From positions 1 through 40,102 of the forward strand of contig JAVBJD010000007.1 of assembly GCA_030756715.1 (NCBI GenBank): a stretch of 40,102 bases of DNA. Reading direction: 5' to 3'. The stretch comes from Conexivisphaerales archaeon (GTDB taxonomy: Archaea > Thermoproteota > Nitrososphaeria > Conexivisphaerales > UBA164). A program made the position numbers and the translations under genes. The notes beneath the pieces are model-generated. The model was given only the letters and a program-made list of their open reading frames with translations. It was not told where the DNA came from and searched no databases. Below, one piece after another: positions 15,569-24,523 of the stretch; within the stretch, counting starts at the first letter, position 1, and each line of letters begins with the position of its first letter.

Positions 15569-16627
15569 GTGATAAAAGGTACAGCTGACCTCCCTTTACA
15601 CTGGGGTAAGGCCCCTGAATGGCTGTACAGAAAGATGGTTGTCCTAGCTGGTCAAATAGCATACCTTATAGTAAAAGATAAGGGAAAAGACGAGTTTCTA
15701 AAAAAGATTTCAGATCCTTTTTGGTTTCAGGCATTTGGTTCAGTTCTCGGTTTTGACTGGCATAGCAGCGGCCTTACAACAGTTACAATGGCCGCCCTTA
15801 AAGAAGCTTTAAACAAAGTGGAGGTAGGAATAAAGGTAGCTGGAGGTAAGGGCTCTGCAGAAAAAACCCCTGATGAAATTTCAAAAATAGCTGAAACTTT
15901 TAACTTGGATGCACAAACGTTAGTTAAGTTTAGCAGGCTTTCTGCAAAAATAGACGGTGTAGCAGTTCAGGACGGTTATTCTATTTATCAGCACTGGTTT
16001 ATAATTTCTGAGAACAAAAACTGGTCCGTTGTGCAACAGGGTCTTAATGAAGAAAGGGGATACGCCAGAAGGTATCACATAAACGGAGATTACAGTAAGG
16101 ACATGCTAAACGACCCTCATTCTGGCATAGCGGCTCTTGATCCTAACAGAACTGTACTTAATTTGGCTACAAAAGACTCAGAAGAAAACAGGAAGGCAAC
16201 CCTTGAACTGATTTCCGCCGGGAGGGGACTAGACAGCTATATTTATGGGGTTAAAAACCTGCATTTAGAGAGGTATTTTGATGATCGTTTGATGAAGGTA
16301 ATAAATAAAATTAATCCCTCAACTTATGAAGAACTTTTGCTTACAAAGGGTATGGGGGCTAAAGCTGTAAGAGCCCTCGCGTTGACTGCTTCTGTAATAT
16401 ATGGTGCTGAGCCTTCTTACAAGGATCCCGCGATTTTTTCCTTTGCGCACGGTGGAAAAGACGGAATTCCATACCCCGTGGATCGCGCCATATATGAGAG
16501 CACGATAAAATATCTCCAGGAAATAATTGAGGGAATAGAAGCAGAGAGTGAAGACAAAAAGAAGATGCTGAAAAAGCTTGCAACCAACAGCTGGTTAAAA
16601 GGAGCTGTAATCGATCTAAAGTTTTGA
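15569..16627 (+). CDS. DUF763 domain-containing protein
   Basis: This 352-residue protein matches DUF763, a prokaryotic family of unknown function. Characteristic blocks are GTADLPLHWGKAPEWLYRKM at the N-terminus, ISDPFWFQAFGSVLGFDWHS (47-66), QDGYSIYQHWFI, and ARRYHINGDYSKDMLNDPHS. Many conserved aromatic, His and Asp residues suggest an enzyme or nucleic-acid-binding role. A segment YEELLLTKGMGAKAVRALAL (about 253-272) resembles a helix-hairpin-helix, which is an inference. The start is GTG. Its end lies 7 nt from the convergent ECF S-component stop codon. Confidence 0.88.
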   Translation: MIKGTADLPLHWGKAPEWLYRKMVVLAGQIAYLIVKDKGKDEFLKKISDPFWFQAFGSVLGFDWHSSGLTTVTMAALKEALNKVEVGIKVAGGKGSAEKTPDEISKIAETFNLDAQTLVKFSRLSAKIDGVAVQDGYSIYQHWFIISENKNWSVVQQGLNEERGYARRYHINGDYSKDMLNDPHSGIAALDPNRTVLNLATKDSEENRKATLELISAGRGLDSYIYGVKNLHLERYFDDRLMKVINKINPSTYEELLLTKGMGAKAVRALALTASVIYGAEPSYKDPAIFSFAHGGKDGIPYPVDRAIYESTIKYLQEIIEGIEAESEDKKKMLKKLATNSWLKGAVIDLKF

Positions 16628-16634
16628 ATATTTC

Positions 16635-17165
16635 TCAACCAGTCCTGCTTTTTATCTTCGTGTATAGAGCATACGCTACAAAAAAAGAAAAACCATTTTG
16701 TATTATATTAAATATTGCAGTAAGAACCATAACACTTTCAATCGGATTTAAGCCTATGAAATCTCCTACATAACTTAAAAATCCTGGCATGTAAAATTCG
16801 ATAAGCGCGTAATTGGCAAAGCCCATTACAAGAATTCGTGAAAGTGTCGAAAGGGCGAAGGATCCAGCAATCGATTTTTTAAACAGCGGGGCTGCCCCAA
16901 GTATGCTTGACGCCACAGCCAAGAACTTAAAAGCGGGACCTATGGGTACAAAGCTACCTAAGCCAAGCAAAACCAGAGCTAAAAGAACGGCGCCGACAAG
17001 AGCAGACTTGGGACCATTATAAAAAAGCAAAAAGAAAACTGGTATTTCTGCTATATCAAAGGTAAGGTATGAAAGAAGCGGGAAAGGAAGCTTGATCGGC
17101 AACGCTTCAAAGATTACAGCCGCGGCTGAAAACACAGCAGTTATGGCCAGTTCTTTTTTGTTCAT
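16635..17165 (-). CDS. ECF transporter substrate-binding (S) component
   Basis: This 176-residue membrane protein has five to six helices and the look of energy-coupling-factor S components, integral membrane subunits that bind a vitamin. IAVTAVF-type N-terminal residues, PFPLLSYLTFDIAEIPVFFLL, YNGPKSALVGAV and IGPAFKFLAVASSILGAAPL resemble the RibU-like group, so riboflavin is one possibility, but the ligand cannot be read from sequence alone. The ATPase and EcfT genes are not in this window, so it must share an energising module encoded elsewhere. Divergent from SMC, with an AT-rich TTTAAA-type box about 30 nt upstream. Confidence 0.75.
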   Translation of the reverse strand: MNKKELAITAVFSAAAVIFEALPIKLPFPLLSYLTFDIAEIPVFFLLFYNGPKSALVGAVLLALVLLGLGSFVPIGPAFKFLAVASSILGAAPLFKKSIAGSFALSTLSRILVMGFANYALIEFYMPGFLSYVGDFIGLNPIESVMVLTAIFNIIQNGFSFFVAYALYTKIKSRTG

Positions 17166-17258
17166 CGGATAGAAATTTTTGTGTGTAGGAATTTAAATTT
17201 TTTGGTATAATACTAATTTTTTAGTAAATAATGTTTAATTATTACATCTTAATAAAAA

Positions 17259-20200
17259 GTGAGTGTGGTAAGTATACTAAAGCTCGAATTAAAGGGATTT
17301 AAATCCTTTAGAGATCATGTTAGCTTAGAGTTTGTTAAAGGTTTTAACGCGATAACAGGAAAAAACGGTAGCGGCAAATCGAACATATTGGACGCAATCA
17401 GGTTTGCCCTAGGCTCTAATAGCCCTAAGTCGCTGAGGGAAAGTCGCATGAGCAGGCTGATAAACGAGGGTTCGAGGAATAAAGTAGCCAGGGTCAGTAT
17501 AACGCTTTCTAACGAAAGTGGGGCTATACCTGTCAACTCTGACAAGGTTACAATTACGAGAGAGCTTTTGGAGGATGGCACTCAAAGGTATTTTTTAAAT
17601 GGTAAGAGGTCTACTAAAAACGCTATAGAGGATGTTTTAACCGCAGCTGGTATATCAGCTGACGGCCTTAACATTGTTCCGCAGGGCTCTCTCAACGCTA
17701 TAGCTGAAATGTCACCCTCAGACAGGATGCAGCTACTGCAGGAAATAATAGGAATAAAGGTTTATGATGAAAAGAAAGCTGAAGCGCTTCAGAGGTTAAA
17801 GGAAGCCGATGAACAGCTTGCTGTTACCTTTGCAAAAATGGACGAAAAGAGGGAGGTCATGGTAAAGCTTGAAACGGAAATGAACGAATTCACAAGATTG
17901 AACCTTATAAACGAAGAAATCGAAAAGTACAGAAAAGCTAAGCTTTTAAAAAGGCTGTCTGAAATATCTGAAGAAAAAGAAAACATAAAAAAGTCAATGG
18001 AAGAGGCTCAGAACAGGGCAGAATCGCTTTCTAAAGAGCTAGACGAGCTTATCAGAATGCTAGAAGGCGGAGAGTCGTCAAGAAAATTTTATGAAGATTA
18101 TGCTAATACAAAGAGCAGATTAAACGCTATCGAATCTGAGCTTCATTATATAGAATTGAACCTTAACTCTTATCTTGAAGAGATTGAAAAAGCTTCCAAA
18201 GCATTATCAGGTCTTAAAGAAATGATCAAAAACCTGGACCAGAATAAAACAACTTTAGAGGATAAAATAGCAACGATTCAGAACGATCTTGAAAAATTAA
18301 ATTCCGAACTTGCCAGAACAAACGAAGAAGTTTTAGAGCTGCAAAAAAGTAAAGAAAAGATGGTTCTGATGGTACGCGAGAAAGAGAGTAATCAGAGAAG
18401 GCTGGCTTCTGCACTCGAAAAGCTAGTAAACGCCAGGATGAGGATAGAAATGAATCTTAGCTACCTTAAAGAGATCTTGAAAACAGAAGAGCAAAGGCTG
18501 CAAAGTTATGAAGAGCTGATAAAGAAACACGAGGACCTTAAGAAAAAAATAAGCAACTTGGGTTTTGCTGAAAAGCCTGAAAATATATCAGAATACGTTT
18601 CGAAACTAGAAGGGCTGAGGAAAAGAAGACAGGAAATAATCCAAGAGATAATAAACGCGAACGATATCCTCGTTAAGGCTATAGGTTATGCAACGGCTCA
18701 AAAACTCATTAAAAAAATAAAAAATAACGACGATGAAGATGAACTTTTAAAAGCTGGTCTTTTGGAAGGATATTTGGGTAGATTAAGCGATATAATAAAA
18801 CCAAAGGAAGGCTATGAAAAAATAATAAACGCAGTTTTAGAATACCTTAAAGACCCTCTAGTATTTTCTGCTTCAAACAAGAAGATCATGAGCTTTTTAA
18901 AGAGCAGCGCTAGGAAAAGGGCTGTATTTTTGAATGAAATAATAAAACGTGCACCTTGCCAGAATTCTGTATTAAATTACGTTGAATATAATGAACAGTA
19001 TAAGAATCTGGTTGAAAATCTTCTGGGAAGGGTTTGTACCAGTAATGGTGAGTGCTGTGAGGCTATTGTTCTTAAGGACGGAACTATAATAAGCAGGGGT
19101 ATTTATGAAATGGGACAGCTTGAAGCTTTAAAGCTTGACGTTGAAGAGTTCGCTAAAAAGCTTTCAAAAGTCAAGGAAAGCACAGATAAACTTACTGAGG
19201 TCATCTCTAAGAGAACACAAATTATCTCTGAAATATCAAACGAAATTCTAGAGCTGAAGCAAAAATTAACGGTAGCTGACACCAGATCATTTAATAATGA
19301 GACGATAAAAGAATTGGAGAATCTAATAAACGGTGAGGAGGAGGCTTTACAAAGGTATACGTTCGAACTTGGCGAGCTTAAACAAAAATTAGAAAAGAAT
19401 TCTATGGAAATTAACAAATATGAAAGAATCATTCATAGCATAAACGAAAAGATAGAGAATATAAAGAACAGGCTAAAAAGCGCAGAACCGGCCGTTTTAA
19501 ACGTTTCAGAAATTGAAACAAAGATAAATGAAAGCCTTAAAAGAAAAGAACGGCTGGAAGCTTTAATCTCTGAAAAGAAATACTATTTAAACGAAACATA
19601 CTTAAGCCTGAACTCAGTAAAAGACAGGATCTCAGTTACTTCACAGAGTATCATTGATTTAGAGAAGAAGATCGAAGAATATAAAAATAAAGCAGCTGAA
19701 TTGAACGCCAAAAGGGATTCTCTGTTCAAAGAGAAAAAGGATCTCGAATTCTATATAAAGGACCTGGAATCAAGGGTAAAAGTTATCTCGGAAGCCGAAG
19801 CCTCAAAAGAACAGCTATCAAAAGAGAAAGACAGACTTCTTAAGGATATCAAGGATTTAAACAGAAAAATTGAAAAGCTGAAGGTACAGCTTGAGAGCAT
19901 AGAGTCCGAAGAAGCTAGCGTTAAAAAAGAAATCCAAAGCATTAAGTATGACCCCTACGAACTAATAGGAGATTATGAATCATTAATATCAAATCTCGAA
20001 CAAGAACAGACAGAACTTGGAAACAGGGTGAACAAAATGGCAGAAAAGGATTATTCAGAATATTACAGGTCTTACAAGGAGGCCTCAAGCAGAAGGAACG
20101 AGCTGGAGAAAGATAGAGACGCTATAATGAAGTTCATAGAAGATATAGACAGGCAGAAAAAAGATACTTTCATAAAGGCCTTTCAGGAGATAGATAAAAA

Positions 20201-20627
20201 GGTTAGAGACATATTTAAGCAGATAGTCGATGGTAACGCATGGTTAGAGCTTGAAAACCCAGATAATCCTTTTGAAGGCGGTGTGTTTTTAATAGGCCAG
20301 TTCGGTGATAAGCAACCAAGAGAATCAGCATCTCTTAGTGGCGGGGAAAAAGCTGTTCTTTCTGTGTCTTTTCTTATGGCAATTCAGTCTTCTTATCCTT
20401 CTAATTTTTATATATTTGATGAAATTGACGCTAACCTCGATGCAGAGAGAGCCGAAAGGTTGGGAAACTTCTTAAAAAACTGGGCTCAAACATCTCAAAT
20501 AATCCTAATATCATTAAAGGACACGATGATATCAAAAGCCGATAAAGTTTTCGGGGTATATGAAAGAGAGGGCGTTAGCAAGGTTTTGCCATTGGAGATG
20601 AATAAGATAGTTAATGAGCAACAGTGA
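17259..20627 (+). CDS. smc: Chromosome segregation ATPase SMC
   Basis: This 1122-residue protein has full SMC architecture. The N-terminal head contains Walker A GKNGSGKSN (34-42). A first coiled coil follows (about 165-490), then a hinge (about 490-640, around EGYLGRLSDIIKPKEGYEK) and a second coiled coil. The C-terminal head has the ABC signature LSGGEKAVLSVSF (from residue 1026) and Walker B IFDEIDANLD (about 1051-1060). SMC dimers organise and compact the chromosome by ATP-driven loop formation. It is slightly shorter than the usual 1170-1190 residues, mainly in the coiled coils. The start is GTG. It overlaps the kleisin gene by 14 nt. Confidence 0.97.
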   Translation: MSVVSILKLELKGFKSFRDHVSLEFVKGFNAITGKNGSGKSNILDAIRFALGSNSPKSLRESRMSRLINEGSRNKVARVSITLSNESGAIPVNSDKVTITRELLEDGTQRYFLNGKRSTKNAIEDVLTAAGISADGLNIVPQGSLNAIAEMSPSDRMQLLQEIIGIKVYDEKKAEALQRLKEADEQLAVTFAKMDEKREVMVKLETEMNEFTRLNLINEEIEKYRKAKLLKRLSEISEEKENIKKSMEEAQNRAESLSKELDELIRMLEGGESSRKFYEDYANTKSRLNAIESELHYIELNLNSYLEEIEKASKALSGLKEMIKNLDQNKTTLEDKIATIQNDLEKLNSELARTNEEVLELQKSKEKMVLMVREKESNQRRLASALEKLVNARMRIEMNLSYLKEILKTEEQRLQSYEELIKKHEDLKKKISNLGFAEKPENISEYVSKLEGLRKRRQEIIQEIINANDILVKAIGYATAQKLIKKIKNNDDEDELLKAGLLEGYLGRLSDIIKPKEGYEKIINAVLEYLKDPLVFSASNKKIMSFLKSSARKRAVFLNEIIKRAPCQNSVLNYVEYNEQYKNLVENLLGRVCTSNGECCEAIVLKDGTIISRGIYEMGQLEALKLDVEEFAKKLSKVKESTDKLTEVISKRTQIISEISNEILELKQKLTVADTRSFNNETIKELENLINGEEEALQRYTFELGELKQKLEKNSMEINKYERIIHSINEKIENIKNRLKSAEPAVLNVSEIETKINESLKRKERLEALISEKKYYLNETYLSLNSVKDRISVTSQSIIDLEKKIEEYKNKAAELNAKRDSLFKEKKDLEFYIKDLESRVKVISEAEASKEQLSKEKDRLLKDIKDLNRKIEKLKVQLESIESEEASVKKEIQSIKYDPYELIGDYESLISNLEQEQTELGNRVNKMAEKDYSEYYRSYKEASSRRNELEKDRDAIMKFIEDIDRQKKDTFIKAFQEIDKKVRDIFKQIVDGNAWLELENPDNPFEGGVFLIGQFGDKQPRESASLSGGEKAVLSVSFLMAIQSSYPSNFYIFDEIDANLDAERAERLGNFLKNWAQTSQIILISLKDTMISKADKVFGVYEREGVSKVLPLEMNKIVNEQQ

Positions 20628-21240
20628 GATAAGCGGTAACATAAAAGTTCTTTTGAACCCGGATTTAGTTAGAAGGCTTAATCCATGGGAACTAAAAGTG
20701 TACGTTCTCTTGGAACTTTTCAAGAAATATCTCGAGGAAACTAAATTAACTGATTTCAGATTGAGCGGAATAGCTGTTTCAACTTCAAGTCTGATCTATG
20801 AAATGAAGGTCAAAAAATTATTTTATGAGCCAAAGAAAAGGGAACAGCAAAGGGGTGAGATTTCTTTAAATGTGGACGTTAACTTGCAACCTTACATACC
20901 TTTAGAAATACCCGTTGCAGATCTGGATGAGCTTATTGAAGCTTTTAAAGAAATGATAAGAGAACTTTCAAACAGGCAGGATCTGATACCAAAAGGCATA
21001 GAACCCTCTTCATTGCCAGTAATAAACGAAACTCTAGTGTTGGAGACATTAAAAAAATATGAAAACATTGTAATAGCTATACTAAAAGAAAAGGGTAAAT
21101 CATCCATTTATGAAATAATTAAGGGTAGTAACCCCTTAGAAATCATAAGGATGTTCTTGGCTATACTTTTATTGCTTTCAGATGGAAAGATCGATATAGA
21201 CGAAAATTTGCAAATCTACATAAAGCAACTAGTTCAGTGA
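20614..21240 (+). CDS. scpA: Kleisin ScpA, SMC partner
   Basis: This 208-residue protein is encoded directly after SMC, with overlapping ends. It fits archaeal ScpA, which bridges the two SMC heads. The N-terminal part has NPWELKVYVLLELFKKYLEE and FRLSGIAVSTSSLIYEMKVK, matching the helical domain that binds the SMC neck. The middle is a linker, and the C-terminal winged helix has FLAILLLLSDGKIDIDE and YIKQL, which should bind the opposite head. No ScpB gene follows, which is common in archaea. Both are probably made from one mRNA with coupled translation. Confidence 0.9.
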   Translation: MSNSEISGNIKVLLNPDLVRRLNPWELKVYVLLELFKKYLEETKLTDFRLSGIAVSTSSLIYEMKVKKLFYEPKKREQQRGEISLNVDVNLQPYIPLEIPVADLDELIEAFKEMIRELSNRQDLIPKGIEPSSLPVINETLVLETLKKYENIVIAILKEKGKSSIYEIIKGSNPLEIIRMFLAILLLLSDGKIDIDENLQIYIKQLVQ

Positions 21241-21275
21241 TAACGCATAATCAGTTTTGGATTATCGTAAATAAG

Positions 21276-21286
21276 TTTATTATATA
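21276..21286 (+). promoter_or_regulatory. TATA box of the uridine phosphorylase gene
   Basis: TTTATTATATA is centred about 26 nt before the ATG at 21307, consistent with a leaderless transcript. Confidence 0.5.
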
Positions 21287-21306
21287 ATTTTTAAAGAGTA
21301 ATATAC

Positions 21307-22137
21307 ATGAGCGAACTAAAAAAGGCCGAAGAGCCAAAAGTCGGTGAGGCGCTTTATCACATCAGGATAGGTAAAGGGCAAATACCGAGGTTTGTATTTT
21401 TGCCCGGCGATCCTGACAGGGTTAAGGTGTTTGCAAAAAGCTGGGATTCAAGCCAGCTGGTAGCTCAAGAAAGAGAATACTTAACTTATAAGGGAGTTTA
21501 CAAAGGGATTGAACTAGCATGCACTTCAACTGGCATAGGCTCAGGCGCGATAGCCATAGCTGTGGAAGAACTTCTCAGAGTTGGAGCCGATACGCTGATA
21601 AGAACTGGAACAACAGGTGCGCTCTGGAAGGACATAGGCATAGGCGATCTTATAATATCTGTTGGTGCGTTCAGAGCAGACGGCGCTACAAGAGCTTATG
21701 CTCCTATTGAATATCCGGCCGTTGCAAATTATGAGGTTGTAAATGCTCTGGTAGAGGCCGCAGAGACATTAGGGGTAAATTACTGGCTTGGCATCACGTA
21801 TTCTACAGATAGCTTTTACCTTGGGCAGGGAAGACCCGGATTTGGAGGTTTTACGAACGAATACTCTGAAAAGATCGTTGAAACTCTAAAAAAGCTTAAC
21901 GTCGTAAACATGGAAATGGAATCATCAACCCTTTTTACACTGGCATCTATCTATAAAGTGAGAGCTGGCTCGATATTTGCCGCCATCGCAAACAGAGAAA
22001 CAGGGGAATTTGTACCCAATGCTGGTGTCGAAACCATGGTGAAAGTTTCGAACGAAGCTGTAAAAATACTCTATGAATGGGATCAAAAGAAGAAAGAAAA
22101 AGGCAAAAGGTATTTCTATCCTTCCCTTATAAAATAA
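21307..22137 (+). CDS. udp: Uridine phosphorylase (PNP/UDP family)
   Basis: This 276-residue enzyme belongs to the nucleoside phosphorylase-I family, which splits nucleosides with phosphate to a base and ribose 1-phosphate. Family signatures are LPGDPDRV (32-39, phosphate binding), TGIGSGAIAIAVEEL, IRTGTTGALWKDIGIGDLII, and VVNMEMESSTLF, which carries the glutamates that bind ribose. The segment YSTDSFYLGQGRPGFGG lies where uridine phosphorylases recognise the pyrimidine base, favouring uridine over purine nucleosides. The call of uridine rather than another nucleoside is from overall resemblance. It appears monocistronic. Confidence 0.88.
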   Translation: MSELKKAEEPKVGEALYHIRIGKGQIPRFVFLPGDPDRVKVFAKSWDSSQLVAQEREYLTYKGVYKGIELACTSTGIGSGAIAIAVEELLRVGADTLIRTGTTGALWKDIGIGDLIISVGAFRADGATRAYAPIEYPAVANYEVVNALVEAAETLGVNYWLGITYSTDSFYLGQGRPGFGGFTNEYSEKIVETLKKLNVVNMEMESSTLFTLASIYKVRAGSIFAAIANRETGEFVPNAGVETMVKVSNEAVKILYEWDQKKKEKGKRYFYPSLIK

Positions 22138-22179
22138 ACAATTGATTTTTTAAAACATTCAGTATAAACGAATAAAATT

Positions 22180-22254
22180 CGATCCCGGCGGGATTCGAAC
22201 CCGCGACCTCCGGCTTAGAGGGCCGGCGCTCTGTCCAAGCTGAGCTACGGGATC
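22180..22254 (-). tRNA. tRNA-Arg (anticodon TCT)
   Basis: The minus-strand cloverleaf is complete: acceptor GATCCCG/CGGGATC with discriminator G, D stem GCTC/GAGC, anticodon stem CCGGC/GCCGG with loop CCTCTAA (TCT, at 22217-22219), and T stem GCGGG/CCCGC with loop TTCGAAT. It is 75 nt long, has no intron and does not encode CCA. It reads AGA (and possibly AGG), the arginine codons most used in this window. Confidence 0.97.
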
Positions 22255-22273
22255 AAAAAATAATAAAAAAAGG

Positions 22274-22283
22274 TATTTTTAAC
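22274..22283 (-). promoter_or_regulatory. TATA box of tRNA-Arg
   Basis: Minus-strand GTTAAAAATA is centred 25 nt upstream of the tRNA 5' end (22254), the expected archaeal spacing. Confidence 0.45.
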
Positions 22284-22317
22284 TCTTTACTATTTATTTG
22301 CTTTCTTGCTGTAATTT

Positions 22318-22500
22318 TTAGTTTAACCCTAGTTCTGGAAACTTTGACTTCTGAAGGCCCAGTTCTTCCTGCAGCGTCCTAATCCTGTTTGCATATTCTA
22401 GCATTTTCTGTTTGTCTCCCTGAACTTTTGCTATCTTGTAAGCTTTCCAAGCTTTTTTCAAAGCACCCCATGTTTGTCCCTTTGTATATTTATCGCTCAT
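22318..22500 (-). CDS. Conserved small archaeal protein, unknown function
   Basis: This 60-residue protein is rich in Lys, Tyr and Trp and is predicted to be mainly helical. It begins MSDKYTKGQTWGALKKAWKA and ends with LGLQKSKFPELGLN. Similar short proteins occur in other archaea by my recollection, but no function is known to me. The frame has good codon use and an AT-rich promoter-like stretch ahead of its ATG. It is flanked by tRNA-Arg downstream and inositol-phosphate synthase upstream, all on the same strand. The basic, aromatic helix might bind nucleic acid; that is speculation. Confidence 0.65.
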   Translation of the reverse strand: MSDKYTKGQTWGALKKAWKAYKIAKVQGDKQKMLEYANRIRTLQEELGLQKSKFPELGLN

Positions 22501-22553
22501 TTTCTTTCATCTATATTTAAAAAATTGTAAAATAAAAACTTTTCGTATGAGAA

Positions 22554-23552
22554 TCAAATAAGATAATTTTTCTCAAAATCTTCTAGTATTTTTAACAGAT
22601 TTGTACCCCCGGCGTTACTCTTGAAACCGAAAGCATTGATAAGTTTTATACTGCCAATAGAACCTTTATCGTTCTCGTATTTTAAAGCCCTTATCACATC
22701 AACGATTATATTGTATGCATTTGGACCGTCTCTCGTTTTATATTCAGCATCGATATAGAACCTTTCATTAAAGGGGCCGAGTACTTCAACATAGAAATGG
22801 CTTACCCTGTAGTCGTTTAGAAAAGGCACATAATCTGTGGTTCCCGTAACAACTTCTGAAGCTTCATCCTCTCTTTTTATAGCGGAGCTCTTTATTTTTT
22901 TCTTGTGCTCTCTTATCCTTTCATCCATAGTGTTAAGCGTCTCAAATGAACCACCTACGTCAAGCTGGTACGATTTAACCCACGTGCTTCCGAATTGTTT
23001 GAAAGCAAGCATAAGTATCCTGTGAAGCCATGTACCTCCGAGCTGGCTTTGTAAGTCGTCCCCTGCAACTAGAAGCTTTTTATGAGCAAACTCATTAATT
23101 ATTTCTTCGTTATGCGCTATAAGAGCCGGTGTAGCGTTAACTAAAGAAGAGCCGGCTTCAACCGATGCTCTAGCAAGAAACTCGCTAGCCCTTTGCTGGC
23201 CAGAATTTATAAGGTTTATTATCTGGTCAGCATCCAGGTTCTTAATTTTATTCATAAAAGCAGGCTCATCGGTTTTAACCAGCTCTAGGTTTGCGCCCAT
23301 TTCTCTGCTTATTTCTTCAGGATAGAATATAGAAGGTTCAATTATAACTTCAGGTCCTGTTTTATAAATTTCTCGAATGCTTTTGCCTACTTTTTTCTTA
23401 TCTACGTCGAAAATGCCAACGACTTCTATGTCTTTAACATTGTAACCTCCAACGCTTTCATGCCACGGTTTAACGTTATCATATATCCCTTTTATTACAT
23501 GTTCTGCGACATTTCCAGCCCCGACCAGCGCTACCTTAATGTTGCCATGCAT
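22554..23552 (-). CDS. ino1: Inositol-3-phosphate synthase
   Basis: This enzyme converts glucose 6-phosphate to inositol 3-phosphate using NAD, feeding archaeal inositol phospholipids or solutes. Support comes from the N-terminal Rossmann motif IKVALVGAGNVAEHVIKG, VNATPALIAHNEEI, GDDLQSQLGGTWLHRIL, the TLNTMDERIREHKKKIKSSA block, and DYVPFLNDYRVSHFYVE. These match archaeal myo-inositol-phosphate synthases. The frame opens at 23615, but the ATG at 23552 (MHGNIKVALVG) is preferred since it directly precedes the Rossmann strand and has a TATA-like box about 29 nt upstream. It then has 332 residues. Confidence 0.93.
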   Translation of the reverse strand: MHGNIKVALVGAGNVAEHVIKGIYDNVKPWHESVGGYNVKDIEVVGIFDVDKKKVGKSIREIYKTGPEVIIEPSIFYPEEISREMGANLELVKTDEPAFMNKIKNLDADQIINLINSGQQRASEFLARASVEAGSSLVNATPALIAHNEEIINEFAHKKLLVAGDDLQSQLGGTWLHRILMLAFKQFGSTWVKSYQLDVGGSFETLNTMDERIREHKKKIKSSAIKREDEASEVVTGTTDYVPFLNDYRVSHFYVEVLGPFNERFYIDAEYKTRDGPNAYNIIVDVIRALKYENDKGSIGSIKLINAFGFKSNAGGTNLLKILEDFEKNYLI

Positions 23553-23575
23553 GGATATTATATAAAAAGAGTGTG

Positions 23576-23586
23576 CTTTTATATTT
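23576..23586 (-). promoter_or_regulatory. TATA-like box of the inositol-phosphate synthase gene
   Basis: Minus-strand AAATATAAAAG is centred about 29 nt before the ATG at 23552. It supports the shorter start. Confidence 0.4.
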
Positions 23587-23754
23587 AGCGAAATAAGATT
23601 ATTCTTTTCTCTCAAATATTTTTTGCTAAAATGATATGCAAGTAAAAATTCGTAATTAGAAAATCAAAAACCAGGGTTCAAAAGATGAAATTTTTTAATT
23701 ATTTGGCAAAAGGTTTAAATTATAACGAAAAGCAATTTTTAGGAGGTGGTTTAT

Positions 23755-24327
23755 TTGTTTCAGATATTGACGCTTGAGGACGTTGTGCGTATACCTCCCT
23801 CCGATTTCGATAAAGATATTAATGAGATAGCTATAAAACAGTTAAAAGAAAAATATGAAAGCACCGTAACAAAAGATTATGGATTTTTGATAAAGATACT
23901 TTCTGCTAATGCAGAAAAAATAGGGAAAATTCTGCATGGTGATGGAGGGAAGTACCACAGGGTCCAGTTCGACGTTTTATCGTTTTATCCGGTGTTGGGA
24001 GAACTCATAGAAGGAGAAGTAGTAGAAATAACTGATTTCGGGGCTTTCGTTAAGATTGGGCCTGCCGATGCGCTTTTGCATATAAGCCAGGTTATGGACG
24101 ATTATGTCACAGTCGATTTAAAAGGAGGCATGATTATAGGACAAAACACTAAGAGGCAGCTTAAAGTAGGTAGTAAAGTAAGGGCAAAGATAATAGCTGT
24201 AAGCATTGGTACAGGCATAAGCATGGCGAAAATTGGTATAACATGTCGTCAACCGATGCTTGGAGCCCTTGAATGGATAGAAGAAGAAATAAAGAAAATA
24301 ACCGCTCAACAGAATCAACAGGGGTAA
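23755..24327 (+). CDS. rpoE: RNA polymerase subunit Rpo7 (RpoE, Rpb7 homologue)
   Basis: This subunit forms the stalk of archaeal RNA polymerase with Rpo4 and binds emerging RNA. The N-terminal RNP-like domain has LTLEDVVRIPPSDF, and the S1 domain (from about residue 82) has LIEGEVVEITDFGAFVKIGP and ALLHISQVMDD. The open frame reaches a GTG at 23746, but this lies within the Shine-Dalgarno AGGAGGTG (23741-23748). TTG 23755 is preferred and gives the family-like start MFQILTLEDVV (190 residues). A TATA box near 23714-23722 would place the transcript start almost at the GTG, so a leaderless GTG start cannot be excluded. It is the first gene of a cluster with Spt4 and dephospho-CoA kinase. Confidence 0.93.
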   Translation: MFQILTLEDVVRIPPSDFDKDINEIAIKQLKEKYESTVTKDYGFLIKILSANAEKIGKILHGDGGKYHRVQFDVLSFYPVLGELIEGEVVEITDFGAFVKIGPADALLHISQVMDDYVTVDLKGGMIIGQNTKRQLKVGSKVRAKIIAVSIGTGISMAKIGITCRQPMLGALEWIEEEIKKITAQQNQQG

Positions 24328-24334
24328 ATATAAA

Positions 24335-24523
24335 ATGCCATCTGAAAAAGCTTGCAGAAAATGTCATTTCATAACAAAAGAAAGCGTTTGCCCTGTCTGC
24401 GGTTCAAAGGATTTATCTATAAATTGGTCAGGTGAAATAATTTTGCTTGATGTAGAAAAATCAGAAGTGGCAAAGCTTTTAGGTATAAAAGTTCCAGGAA
24501 GGTACGCGATAAGCGTTGTATGA
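24335..24523 (+). CDS. spt4: Transcription elongation factor Spt4 (RpoE'')
   Basis: This 62-residue zinc protein is archaeal Spt4, the partner of Spt5/NusG that clamps RNA polymerase over DNA and increases processivity. The zinc ligands C7 and C10 (CRKC) and C19 and C22 (CPVCG) are present. INWSGEIILLDVEKSEVAKLLG and PGRYAISVV match the family C-terminal part. It starts 7 nt after the rpoE stop codon and overlaps the dephospho-CoA kinase gene by 8 nt. Spt5 is not in this window. Confidence 0.95.
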   Translation: MPSEKACRKCHFITKESVCPVCGSKDLSINWSGEIILLDVEKSEVAKLLGIKVPGRYAISVV

